Made by a program: the position numbers and the translations under genes | Notes under the pieces: generated by a model | What the model saw: the letters and a program-made list of their open reading frames with translations, nothing else | What the model was told of the DNA's origin: nothing | Database searches by the model: none | Shown here: positions 25,611-33,399 of the stretch, piece by piece | How the letters are laid out: each line of letters starts with the position of its first letter | Position numbering within the stretch: the stretch's first letter is position 1 | NCBI GenBank assembly: GCA_002471195.1 | Contig: DKPN01000003.1 | Location: 1 to 64,000 of the forward strand | Origin: Bacteroides sp. UBA7333 | GTDB lineage: Bacteria > Bacteroidota > Bacteroidia > Bacteroidales > Bacteroidaceae | DNA: 64,000 nt | Reading direction: 5' to 3'

Positions 25611-26360
25611 TTATTTGTTTTTTATACTTCCTATGCCGTTTCGACTTAGGTTTTTGATAGTTGGATTTCCTTTATAGTTGATACTACCCACACCATTTGA
25701 TGTAGCGGTGACCTGCTCAAGTGCATAGCAAGTGATGTTGCCTATACCGTTCGATTGGGCTATTACCTCTTTTGCTTTTAAATCTTCGGCTTTTATGCTT
25801 CCTACGCCGTCAAGCTTAAAAACGGCAAGATTGGTGTTGCCATTTATCGATACGCTTCCCACACCTTCTGAACTAATGTTCACCTCATTGCAATTGATAT
25901 TATTTATATTGATGTTTCCCACTCCTTTAGAGCTTAGATTGAGTATATCAGTTTTGAAAGCATCGATGATGGTAAATCCTCCTACACCTTCAATGGTTAC
26001 TAACTTTAAGTGGGGTGCTGATATGGTGATGGTTATTTTATCGTTTATTTTGTTATTCTTCATTCTCATATTTTGCTTGATGCACAACAATCCTTTATCT
26101 ACCTCTACTTTTATGAGCGATACATACTCTTCGGGGCCTACAATTTTAAGAGACGATTTATCGTCGGTAGATTGTGTAAAGACAATATTGCCTACTACAT
26201 CCGATACGATACCGTCAAACCCATATACATTATAATTGCGGGTTATATTTTTACTACTGTTTTCTATATCTCTCGTATTTGCACTCTCTTTTGCTTCAGC
26301 GTTGGCCCACGATGATAATCCTATTAATGCCATTACTAAAAAGTGGATTGCTTGTTTCAT
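25611..26360 (-). CDS. DUF2807 (GIN-domain) exported protein
   Basis: A 249-residue exported protein with an N-terminal signal (IHFLVMALIGLSSWANA, cleavage near residue 22). The DUF2807/GIN domain runs from about 50 to 245 and is predicted to be a short right-handed beta-helix. It is visibly repetitive: VEGVGGF, SKGVGNI, SEGVGSV, LDGVGSI, SNGIGNI, SNGVGSI and RNGIGSI occur at intervals of 18-20 residues. The family is widespread as putative envelope or adhesin-like proteins; its function is not known. It is convergent with the sigma/DUF4252 operon and divergent from the metallopeptidase. Confidence 0.82.
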   Translation of the reverse strand: MKQAIHFLVMALIGLSSWANAEAKESANTRDIENSSKNITRNYNVYGFDGIVSDVVGNIVFTQSTDDKSSLKIVGPEEYVSLIKVEVDKGLLCIKQNMRMKNNKINDKITITISAPHLKLVTIEGVGGFTIIDAFKTDILNLSSKGVGNININNINCNEVNISSEGVGSVSINGNTNLAVFKLDGVGSIKAEDLKAKEVIAQSNGIGNITCYALEQVTATSNGVGSINYKGNPTIKNLSRNGIGSIKNK

Positions 26361-26477
26361 ATTTTAAGTATTAATTGGTTTCTTGTTAATTAGACGTATC
26401 AATGTTTTAAAAAGTTGCAATGGCTTTTTCTTTTTTTTATTTATTTGTTTCTTTGTGCCACAATAACACCTCACCAT

Positions 26478-27176
26478 ATGCAGCGCATCATTAAAGATAA
26501 GTATTTAGGCGACATTATAGTAAAGATGAGTCCACGTGCTCGAAAACTTACTTTTCGAGGTAAGCCCAATGCAATACATGTTACTATTCCGCATGATACA
26601 AAAGAGGGTGAGTTGCTTGATGCTATCGAAAAGCTACGTCCTAAGCTTGTGGTGATGAAAGATAAGGTGACCCGTAAAATGATCGATTTAAACTTTCGTG
26701 TTGAGGCCGAATATTTTAAATTGTCGCTCATTCAAGGCAAGCGCGATAAGTTTTTAGCCCATTCAGAATTGGGCGAAACTACTATTGTGTGTCCCGAACA
26801 TGTGAACTTCGATGATGACAATCTGCAAGAATGGTTGCTGAAAGTGGTGGAAGAGGCACTTCGAAGAAATGCAAAAATTATATTACCCCAACGTTTATAT
26901 ATGCTTTCGCAAATGCATGGTTTGTCATATAAGTCGGTAAAAATAAACAATAGCAAAGGGCGGTGGGGAAGTTGTTCGTCGAGCAAAGCCATTAATCTGT
27001 CTTACTACTTGATGTTGTTGCCTAAACACCTTATTGACTATGTGTTGTTGCACGAACTATGCCATACTAAAGAGATGAATCATGGCGAAAACTTTTGGAA
27101 GCTTCTTAATGGTTGTACATCGCATCGGGCTTTAGTTTTGCGCGATGAGCTCAAAAAATATAAAACCGACCTATAA
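26478..27176 (+). CDS. YgjP-like M48-type metallopeptidase (DUF45)
   Basis: A 232-residue cytoplasmic zinc metallopeptidase-like protein. The catalytic motif is HELCHTKEMNH near the C-terminus, preceded by VKINNSKGRWGSCSSSKAINLSYYL, the hallmark of the YgjP/DUF45 family. The ATG at 26478 gives MQRIIKDKYLGDIIV. An in-frame TTG at 26415 would add 21 very hydrophobic residues including a low-complexity Phe stretch and is rejected. Its substrate is unknown. A terminator hairpin overlaps the stop codon. Confidence 0.85.
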   Translation: MQRIIKDKYLGDIIVKMSPRARKLTFRGKPNAIHVTIPHDTKEGELLDAIEKLRPKLVVMKDKVTRKMIDLNFRVEAEYFKLSLIQGKRDKFLAHSELGETTIVCPEHVNFDDDNLQEWLLKVVEEALRRNAKIILPQRLYMLSQMHGLSYKSVKINNSKGRWGSCSSSKAINLSYYLMLLPKHLIDYVLLHELCHTKEMNHGENFWKLLNGCTSHRALVLRDELKKYKTDL

Positions 27177-27187
27177 AGGCCGGTTTT
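27162..27187 (+). terminator. Terminator overlapping the YgjP-like stop codon
   Basis: AAAACCGACC (27162-27171) pairs with GGCCGGTTTT (27178-27187), one A/C mismatch, loop of six bases containing the TAA stop at 27174-27176. The symmetric A/T flanks allow use on both strands, which would also serve the convergent gene ending at 27213. Confidence 0.65.
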
Positions 27188-27212
27188 ACTGTATCTATAG
27201 GGTTGTAATATA

Positions 27213-27608
27213 CTATTGCGCTAGCAACTTAATGCCATCGGTATCGCGTTCTAATTTATAATCACCTCCTTTTGAACTTAAGTCGAAGCTCGACACAATT
27301 TCGGTGTTTTTGTCTACAATGAGCAATGCACTCTCTTCGGCAAATCTATTTACTTTGAGGCTAAATGGTTCATTAGCTACTTTACCATCAAATAGTAGGC
27401 TGTCATTGATGTGTATTTCTATTGGATTGCCCATAAAACCTTTCATAAGAGTAATATTGTATGTTTCTTGATAGTTGCGTTCAGTTTGTTTGCTAGCTCC
27501 TGCTCTTAAGCTCATGTATACAAAAACCACCACTACTGCAATTACTGCAAAAGCTAATATGCCATTGCCAATCATAAATTGTTTGTTCGTGTTTAAACGA
27601 TGTGCCAT
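27213..27608 (-). CDS. Small single-pass membrane protein, unknown function
   Basis: A 131-residue protein with one N-terminal membrane segment (FMIGNGILAFAVIAVVVVFVYMSL, residues 11-34) and a periplasmic beta-rich tail (ITLMKGFMGNPIEIHINDSLLFDGKVANEPFSLKV is one visible stretch, residues about 52-86). No domain recognised. Divergent from the His/Cys-rich protein of the metal locus, so the two could share control. Confidence 0.6.
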   Translation of the reverse strand: MAHRLNTNKQFMIGNGILAFAVIAVVVVFVYMSLRAGASKQTERNYQETYNITLMKGFMGNPIEIHINDSLLFDGKVANEPFSLKVNRFAEESALLIVDKNTEIVSSFDLSSKGGDYKLERDTDGIKLLAQ

Positions 27609-27766
27609 AATAATATAGATGTTTTTATTGACATCAAAGATAAGCTATTTGGTTGAAACAATGGAGTTTTGGCTTTTGCTATTTCGTGATGAAATAATTC
27701 TTGTTATAGAATCTTAACAAACTTAACAAATCCTATCAAAATGTAGGGCCATATCATATTGTTGAC

Positions 27767-27774
27767 TACATTTG
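27767..27774 (+). promoter_or_regulatory. Candidate -7 element of the metal locus
   Basis: TACATTTG matches TAnnTTTG. If used, transcription starts near 27781, which would exclude the GTG start at 27780 and leave a leader of only about 11 bases before the ATG at 27792. No -33 box seen. Confidence 0.35.
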
Positions 27775-27791
27775 TAATTGTGAAGAAATTA

Positions 27792-28274
27792 ATGCAAATA
27801 TCATCTCTGTTGTTGGTACTCATCATTGCCATTGGCTCTATGGGGATTAACATTATGAGTTATTGTTGCAATCATAAAGAGGTAAAGCTATTTGCTTCGA
27901 TGGATTATGGTTGTAATAGTATTTCGCATAGTCATCACTCGCACACCATTAACCATGACGAATGTTGTGGAGCAGTGGTTAGTAGCACTTCAAGTTGCTG
28001 CGAAACACATACTCATTCGCACGATATCGAATACGATGCCGAACATTTGCATACGCAAGATCACTGCACAACCAGCGATTTAGTGCTGTTGAAACCGGTG
28101 AAAAATACCGATTACAATATTGTGCTTTGCGCGATAGAGCCTATTGTAATGCAGATTTTTGGTTACGATCCACATGTGTGTTTAGATAAAACGTTTCCTT
28201 ACATTGACAATGATTATCCTCCTATTGATACCGGACGCGATATTCTTGCCAAAAATGCTACCCTCCTGATTTAA
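27792..28274 (+). CDS. His/Cys-rich exported protein, possible HYC_CC_PP-type metal protein
   Basis: A 160-residue exported protein. The N-terminal hydrophobic stretch (ISSLLLVLIIAIGSMGINIM) is a signal peptide or anchor. The mature part is packed with possible metal ligands: SYCCNHKE, a SHSHHSHTINHDECCG block, SSCCETHTHSHD and HTQDHC, followed by a conserved-looking DYPPIDTG. The YCC/CC/YPP pattern resembles the HYC_CC_PP family of Bacteroidota, which I recall beside heavy-metal TonB receptors; the assignment is tentative. Start: ATG at 27792, or possibly GTG at 27780 (adds four residues). It precedes the TonB-dependent receptor by 87 bases. Likely role: periplasmic metal (copper-like) binding. 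Confidence 0.65.
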   Translation: MQISSLLLVLIIAIGSMGINIMSYCCNHKEVKLFASMDYGCNSISHSHHSHTINHDECCGAVVSSTSSCCETHTHSHDIEYDAEHLHTQDHCTTSDLVLLKPVKNTDYNIVLCAIEPIVMQIFGYDPHVCLDKTFPYIDNDYPPIDTGRDILAKNATLLI

Positions 28275-28356
28275 ATTATTCCGATTAATCGCTTTTATAG
28301 GACTTAGAATGCTCTAAGCCCTCATAAACATTTGTATTAATTAATCTGGAATAATT
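28274..28356 (+). promoter_or_regulatory. Long hairpin filling the leader of the TonB receptor
   Basis: The outer stem pairs 28274-28289 (AATTATTCCGATTAAT) with 28340-28356 (its reverse complement with one extra T at 28347). Inside it, TTTAT (28294-28298) pairs with ATAAA (28324-28328), and GGACTTAGA (28300-28308) pairs with TCTAAGCCC (28313-28321) with one A/C mismatch and an ATGC loop. The 3' arm ends five bases before the receptor ATG at 28362, so folding would cover the ribosome-binding region. Confidence 0.55.
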
Positions 28357-28361
28357 GAAAA

Positions 28362-30578
28362 ATGAAATCATATAAAATTTTATTGACCGCACTATTTGTA
28401 GCGGTATCTTTAGCTGCATTCGCACAAAATCGTGTGAAAGGCAATGTTGTTGACGCACAAAACGAGCCCATTGTAGGGGCCAATCTTCGTTGGATGAACA
28501 CTTCGACTGGAGGTGTGACCGATATTGATGGCAACTTCGATATTGAAGCCTCAGGAGTGTCGAATCGTTTAATAGCGAGCTATATCGGGTGTACCCCCGA
28601 CACTATAACCGTCACCCATCCTTCGGGTTTTTTAAATATTGCATTGAAAGGTCAAGTAGAACTTGATGAGGTAGTAGTGAGTGCTCGTCGTCAGGGTACT
28701 TTAAACTCCCGTGTAGAGGCTATGCAGATGCAGACCATTACCTACGATGAACTTTGCAGAGCGGCTTGCTGTAACTTGGCCGAAAGTTTCGAAACCAACG
28801 CTTCGGTCGATGTAGCCTATAGTGACGCTGCAACAGGTGCTCGCCAAATTAAGTTGTTAGGCCTTTCGGGCACGTATGTACAAATGCTAACCGAACAGAT
28901 TCCTAATCTACAAGGGGCCGCATCACCTTATGGTTTAAGTTATGTGCCCGGACCTTGGATGAATGGCATACAAGTATCAAAAGGCACAGCTTCTGTAAAA
29001 AACGGTTACGAGTCGCTCACCGGACAAATCAATATAGATTATAAAAAGCCTCAAACTGCCGATCCGTTATTTGTCAATCTATTTGCTGCGCATACCGGGC
29101 GTTTGGAAGCCAATGCCGATGCTAATATCAACTTAAATAAAAAGTTGGCAACCGGTTTGTTGATGCACTACTCGCGCGAAAAGATGTCGCACGACTCGGA
29201 CGATGACGGTTTCTTGGATATGCCCAAAACGGAGCAGTATAACATTATGAACCGTTGGTATTATAAATCGGATAACTATATTTTCCAGGCAGGAGCCAAC
29301 TTTGTGCACGAGAAGCGCGAGAGTGGACAGATAACCCATGGCGATCATATGACCAATCCTTACAAAATCGATATCAACACCAATCGAGGAGTGCTGTTTA
29401 CTAAAAACGGATATATCTTCGATCACGATAAAAATACAAATATTGCTTTAATCCTATCGGGTACGTTCCACGATCAGAAATCGAACTTCGGAAAGAATCT
29501 ATTCGATGTTCAGCAACAAAACGTATATGCCAATTTGATGTTCGAAACAGAGTTCAGCTCATTGCACAAAATCAGTACAGGTGCTAGTATGAACTACGAC
29601 CATTATAAAGAGAAACTTATAGACGAAAGAGTAGAGGGCTTAGATAATATTAAGTTGCGACGTACCGATCCGATTACTGGTATTTACGGGCAATATACTT
29701 TCAATTATTACGACCGCGTCACTGTTTTGGCTGGTCTACGCGGTGATTATAGCAAAGAGCATGGATTCTTTGTTACTCCTCGCTTACATGTGAAGTATGC
29801 GCCATGGGGCGACTTGTTGAGCTTGCGAGCATCGGTGGGACGCGGTTATCGAGTAGCTAATGTTTTGGTAGAAAATAGCTATCTACTGGCAAGTAGCCGT
29901 AAGATGGTATTTCAAAATGGGTTAGACAACTTCGAATCGGCATGGAACTATGGTGCCAGTGCCCATCTTACACTGCCGTTGTTCGATAAAAACCTGTCGG
30001 TAATGTTAGAATACTACTATACCGACTTCGATAAGCAGGTGGTGGCCAACCTAGAAGATCCTACCCGTGTGACGTTTGGCAATCTTGACGGACGCTCTTA
30101 TGCACAGAATGCACAAATAGAGGTTTCGTACCCTTTTTTCAAAGGCTTTTTATTGACAGGAGCCTATCGCTGGACAGATGCAAAAACAACCTACAACGGC
30201 GAGTTGATGACCAAACCGTTGACCAATCGTTTTAAAGGACTGCTCACCGCTTCGTATCAAACACCCGGCGGTATGTGGCAGTTTGATGCAACATCACAGT
30301 TCAACGGGGGTGGACGCATGCCCAATCCGGGTAAAGTAGATCCGCTGTGGAATCCTGAATTCCCATCGTTTGTATCGTTGAGCGCACAAGCCACCTTCAA
30401 CTACAAAGAGCTGAGTGTGTATGTAGGCGGCGAAAACTTAACCGGCTATCGTCAGAAAAATCCGATTATTGATGCAGCCAACCCTTGGGGCGATCGTTTT
30501 GATGCTTCGATGGTGTGGGGCCCGGTACACGGACCTAAGTTTTACATCGGTATGCGTTGGTCGTTGCCACGTATCTGA
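28362..30578 (+). CDS. TonB-dependent outer-membrane receptor, metal-type
   Basis: A 738-residue outer-membrane receptor, probably importing a metal or metal chelate with TonB energy. Order: signal peptide (1-21), carboxypeptidase-regulatory-like domain (about 22-100; VKGNVVDAQNEPIVGANL), a TonB-box-like ELDEVVVSA (100-108), the plug (about 115-225; GYESLTGQINIDYKKPQ) and a 22-strand-type barrel to the end. The plug carries Cys 132, 136 and 137 (LCRAACCNLAESFETN), a cluster I associate with receptors next to heavy-metal genes. Flanked by the His/Cys-rich protein and the HMA protein, it fits a copper-related locus. There is no SusD partner, so glycan import is unlikely. Confidence 0.85.
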   Translation: MKSYKILLTALFVAVSLAAFAQNRVKGNVVDAQNEPIVGANLRWMNTSTGGVTDIDGNFDIEASGVSNRLIASYIGCTPDTITVTHPSGFLNIALKGQVELDEVVVSARRQGTLNSRVEAMQMQTITYDELCRAACCNLAESFETNASVDVAYSDAATGARQIKLLGLSGTYVQMLTEQIPNLQGAASPYGLSYVPGPWMNGIQVSKGTASVKNGYESLTGQINIDYKKPQTADPLFVNLFAAHTGRLEANADANINLNKKLATGLLMHYSREKMSHDSDDDGFLDMPKTEQYNIMNRWYYKSDNYIFQAGANFVHEKRESGQITHGDHMTNPYKIDINTNRGVLFTKNGYIFDHDKNTNIALILSGTFHDQKSNFGKNLFDVQQQNVYANLMFETEFSSLHKISTGASMNYDHYKEKLIDERVEGLDNIKLRRTDPITGIYGQYTFNYYDRVTVLAGLRGDYSKEHGFFVTPRLHVKYAPWGDLLSLRASVGRGYRVANVLVENSYLLASSRKMVFQNGLDNFESAWNYGASAHLTLPLFDKNLSVMLEYYYTDFDKQVVANLEDPTRVTFGNLDGRSYAQNAQIEVSYPFFKGFLLTGAYRWTDAKTTYNGELMTKPLTNRFKGLLTASYQTPGGMWQFDATSQFNGGGRMPNPGKVDPLWNPEFPSFVSLSAQATFNYKELSVYVGGENLTGYRQKNPIIDAANPWGDRFDASMVWGPVHGPKFYIGMRWSLPRI

Positions 30579-30887
30579 TGAATCGATAGATAGAGGTAGA
30601 ACGTTTGTTTGGTGCGCATCAAGCCGCCGGCATTTGGTGCGAAACGAATGAGCGAACCGGACGATTGAAAAGAATAACATCCCCATGTTGCAGTGAACTA
30701 CATGGGGGTGTAACACACTCGGACATCCCCATGTGTGATATCACAACATCCCCATGTTGTGGCAGTGGTTGGCCATGGATATTAAGCTAAACCTCACTCA
30801 ATAGGGCTATACGCGTGTGGCATGGATACGATAAATTTGTAAACACTGAAATAAATGATTGTATAACTAAAATTAAATGTAACCATT
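30579..30887. other. 309-base gap carrying repeat array A
   Basis: Between the TonB receptor and HMA genes. Bases 30677-30757 hold the four-unit 23-bp array described separately. I see no credible gene; short frames crossing the array are not supported. No exact TAnnTTTG element was found between the array and the HMA start. Confidence 0.6.
30677..30757. repeat. Array A: four 12-bp near-palindromes at exact 23-bp period
   Basis: Units: 30677-30688 (ACATCCCCATGT), 30700-30711 (ACATGGGGGTGT, i.e. ACACCCCCATGT on the minus strand), 30723-30734 (ACATCCCCATGT) and 30746-30757 (ACATCCCCATGT). Their CCCC/GGGG centres are at 30682.5, 30705.5, 30728.5 and 30751.5, exactly 23 bases apart; the 11-base spacers are unrelated. 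The last unit extends to an 8+8 palindrome (CACAACAT/ATGTTGTG, 30742-30761). A second array with the same unit and period is at 56712-56792. Confidence 0.85.
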
Positions 30888-31229
30888 ATGAAAACAATGA
30901 TGAACTTAAAAGCCATTATGTTGTTGGCTATGATCTCTTTTTTTGCACTCAACCTATCGGCGCAACACGCCGACGAAGCACAAGTTTTGTTTAGCGTAAA
31001 GATCGATTGCAAATCGTGTGTAAAGAAAATCGAAAACCATTTCGGGCCGATGCGCGGTGTTAAAAAAGTGAAGGTAAACATGCCCGATCAAACGGTTAAT
31101 ATTGTGTACTCAACCAAGCGATTAGACGAAGCCAAACTGATAGCAGAATTCAAGAAATTAGACCTTGAAGCTACGCCCATCGTCGAAAAGCCCTGTGGCG
31201 CTAAAAAGACTTGCTGTCCGGGACATTGA
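30888..31229 (+). CDS. Exported heavy-metal-associated (HMA) domain protein
   Basis: A 113-residue protein with a signal peptide (LLAMISFFALNLSAQ, cleavage near residue 26) and one ferredoxin-like HMA domain (about 33-98). The metal-binding loop reads IDCKSCVKKIE: CxxC at residues 41-44, where most copper chaperones have MxCxxC. The C-terminus is a second ligand cluster, PCGAKKTCCPGH (Cys 103, 109, 110, His 113). It probably binds Cu(I), Hg or Zn in the periplasm, next to the TonB receptor. Cytoplasmic CopZ homologues lack a signal peptide, so this is a periplasmic variant. Confidence 0.82.
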   Translation: MKTMMNLKAIMLLAMISFFALNLSAQHADEAQVLFSVKIDCKSCVKKIENHFGPMRGVKKVKVNMPDQTVNIVYSTKRLDEAKLIAEFKKLDLEATPIVEKPCGAKKTCCPGH

Positions 31230-31445
31230 GATTCTTTAAAATAAAGAAACAAAAAAGCTATAAGGCTGTTATTTAGTAACCTATGATGTTTTCATCCGGT
31301 GTTGCAAGGCAATATCATTTGGCAAATTATCATTCTTACTGATAAGCAACTTATCGCTTTTTTGCTTTTATAAAGTTAAAAATCTGTATAGTTTATCAAA
31401 AGCATTGGTTTTTGAGCCTTAATCTGTTTCTTTTTTCTTTAATAT
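31230..31445. other. Gap before the rimP promoter
   Basis: No gene. A short hairpin GATAAG-CAA-CTTATC (31341-31355) followed by GCTTTTTTGC may terminate the HMA message. The rest shows nothing. Confidence 0.4.
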
Positions 31446-31476
31446 TTTGTAGACGAACAGATTATTTATATCTTTG
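31446..31476 (+). promoter_or_regulatory. Canonical Bacteroidota promoter of rimP-nusA-infB
   Basis: TTTG at 31446-31449, 19 bases of spacer, then TATCTTTG at 31469-31476: an exact match to the -33 TTTG/-7 TAnnTTTG pattern. Transcription should start near 31482, giving a leader of about 59 bases. Confidence 0.75.
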
Positions 31477-31491
31477 CAACCGAAATGGATG

Positions 31492-31523
31492 AAAGGGGAG
31501 GGGCGATTAAGCTCCTTTTTTTG
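31492..31523 (+). terminator. Terminator-like hairpin in the rimP leader
   Basis: AAAGGGGAG (31492-31500) pairs with CTCCTTTTT (31512-31520) with two G-T wobbles, and the T-run continues to 31522. It lies between the promoter and the rimP ATG at 31541, so it looks like an attenuator. Confidence 0.5.
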
Positions 31524-31540
31524 TTCTTATAACGCTAACA

Positions 31541-32008
31541 ATGATAGAAAAAAAGACAGTTTGTGAGATCGTAAATGAGTGGTTAGAAGATAAAGACTAC
31601 TTCTTGGTAGAAGTAAGCGTTAGCCCTGACGATCGTATTGTGGTAGAGATAGACCACGCAGAAGGTGTTTGGATTGAAGATTGCGTAGAGCTAAGCCGCT
31701 TTATCGAATCGAAACTAAACCGTGAGGAAGAAGATTATGAACTGGAAGTTGGCTCTGCCGGCATCGGACAACCATTTAAAGTGTTGCAGCAATACATCAA
31801 CCACATTGGCATGGAGGTTGAAGTGCTAACCAAAGCAGGCCGCAAATTTACCGGCATCATGAAAGATGCCAACGACGAACAGTTTGTAGTAAGCGTTGAA
31901 AAGAAAGTGAAAGAAGAAGGTTCGAAACGACCAAAGAAGGTAGTAGAGGACGACGCTTTCCGTTATGATGAAATAAAATATACGAAATACTTAATTAGTT
32001 TTAAATAA
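31541..32008 (+). CDS. rimP: Ribosome maturation factor RimP
   Basis: Cytoplasmic factor needed for maturation of the 30S subunit. The 155-residue protein has the two RimP domains: an N-terminal alpha/beta domain ending in CVELSRFIESKLNREEEDYELEVGSAG (residues about 47-73, with the conserved EVGSAG) and a C-terminal SH3-like domain (EVEVLTKAGRKFTGIMKDA). It begins the conserved rimP-nusA-infB operon, 2 bases before nusA. Confidence 0.93.
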   Translation: MIEKKTVCEIVNEWLEDKDYFLVEVSVSPDDRIVVEIDHAEGVWIEDCVELSRFIESKLNREEEDYELEVGSAGIGQPFKVLQQYINHIGMEVEVLTKAGRKFTGIMKDANDEQFVVSVEKKVKEEGSKRPKKVVEDDAFRYDEIKYTKYLISFK

Positions 32009-32010
32009 TT

Positions 32011-33264
32011 ATGGCCAAAAAAGAAGAAACAATCAGCTTGATTGATACCTTTTCGGAATTTAAAGAACTGAAAAATATCGATAGAACAACGATGGTAAGT
32101 GTTCTCGAAGAGGCTTTTCGCAGTGTTATTACAAAAACATTTGGCACTGACGAGAACTATGACGTGATTGTGAACCCTGATAAAGGTGATTTTGAAATAT
32201 GGCGTAACCGCGAAGTTGTAGCCGATGCGGATTTTGAAAATCCACATATGGAGATATCGCTTAGCGACGCTCAAAAAATAGATGCATCCTATGAAGTAGG
32301 TGAAGAGGTGACCGACTCGTTCGAATTCGCAAAATTAGGACGTCGTGCTATCTTGAACTTACGTCAGGCTTTGGCTTCAAAAATATTAGAACTAGAAAAA
32401 GATAGCCTATACAATAAATATATTGACAAAGTAGGCACTGTAATAGCAGCCGAAGTTTACCAAATTTGGAAAAAAGAGATGCTATTGCTCGACGATGAAG
32501 GAAACGAATTACTATTACCTAAAACAGAGCAAATACCTGCCGATTTCTATCGTAAAGGCGAAACCGCTCGCGCAGTAGTAGCACGCGTTGACAACAAGAA
32601 TAATAATCCTAAAATTATTCTTTCGCGCACATCGCCCGTTTTCTTGCAACGTCTATTTGAAATGGAAGTTCCCGAAATTAACGATGGATTGATTACTATC
32701 CGCAAAATTGCTCGTATCCCTGGTGAACGTGCTAAGATTGCCGTAGAATCGTATGATGATCGTATCGACCCTGTTGGTGCTTGTGTGGGTGTGAAAGGTA
32801 GCCGTATCCATGGTATCGTTCGCGAACTTCGTAACGAAAATATCGATGTGATCAACTATACATCGAATACTTCGTTGTTTATACAACGTGCACTTAGTCC
32901 TGCCAAAGTTTCTTCTATCCGTTTGAACGAAGAAGAGAAAAAAGCAGAGGTGTTTTTACGTCCGGAAGAAGTGTCGTTGGCTATCGGTAAAGGCGGTTTG
33001 AATATCAAACTAGCTAGTATGTTGACAGAATACACCATCGATGTATTCCGCGAGTTAGAAGAAGGAACAGAAGACGAAGACATCTACTTGGATGAATTTA
33101 GAGATGAAATTGACGGATGGGTAATCGATGCCATTAAAGCAATTGGTATTGATACAGCTAAGTCGGCTCTCAACGCTTCTCGTGAAATGCTAATCGAGAA
33201 AACCGATCTTGAAGAGGAAACGGTGGATGAAGTGTTACGTATTTTGAAAGCAGAATTCGAATAA
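32011..33264 (+). CDS. nusA: Transcription termination/antitermination protein NusA
   Basis: Binds RNA polymerase and nascent RNA to control pausing, termination and antitermination. The 417-residue protein has the N-terminal polymerase-binding domain (1-125), an S1 domain (about 135-200; GTVIAAEVYQIWKKEM), and two KH domains (from about 230; DPVGACVGVKGSRIHGIVREL and EVSLAIGKGGLNIKLASMLT). It is shorter than E. coli NusA because the C-terminal acidic repeats are missing, which is normal in Bacteroidota. It follows rimP by 2 bases and is separated from infB by 135 bases containing a hairpin at 33283-33313. Confidence 0.94.
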   Translation: MAKKEETISLIDTFSEFKELKNIDRTTMVSVLEEAFRSVITKTFGTDENYDVIVNPDKGDFEIWRNREVVADADFENPHMEISLSDAQKIDASYEVGEEVTDSFEFAKLGRRAILNLRQALASKILELEKDSLYNKYIDKVGTVIAAEVYQIWKKEMLLLDDEGNELLLPKTEQIPADFYRKGETARAVVARVDNKNNNPKIILSRTSPVFLQRLFEMEVPEINDGLITIRKIARIPGERAKIAVESYDDRIDPVGACVGVKGSRIHGIVRELRNENIDVINYTSNTSLFIQRALSPAKVSSIRLNEEEKKAEVFLRPEEVSLAIGKGGLNIKLASMLTEYTIDVFRELEEGTEDEDIYLDEFRDEIDGWVIDAIKAIGIDTAKSALNASREMLIEKTDLEEETVDEVLRILKAEFE

Positions 33265-33399
33265 GCATCATCTATTAATGTAGCATTACTCCTCAATAGA
33301 TTTGGGGAGATGCTGATAGGATTGAATAGGCGTTTGTGTTCTAAATTCTGCAAAGTCGATGAATGAAAATCGGCTCTATTAAATTTATTATTTAAAAGT

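Noticed and set aside
25558..25677. 39-codon frame starting in a hairpin loop
   Set aside because: Although it has a perfect Shine-Dalgarno, it runs antisense into the DUF2807 gene and codes for a low-information hydrophobic peptide; kept only as a finding, not a gene.
30677..30757. CRISPR array
   Set aside because: Units of 12 bp with 11-bp spacers are too short, orientation alternates, and no cas genes are present.
30605..30790. A 61-codon plus-strand frame across array A
   Set aside because: It is crossed by non-coding repeats at a 23-bp period, which is not a multiple of three, and has no support.
33283..33313. Hairpin between nusA and infB as a terminator
   Set aside because: A good stem (CTCCTC/GGGGAG) but no T-run; operon continuity with infB is expected.
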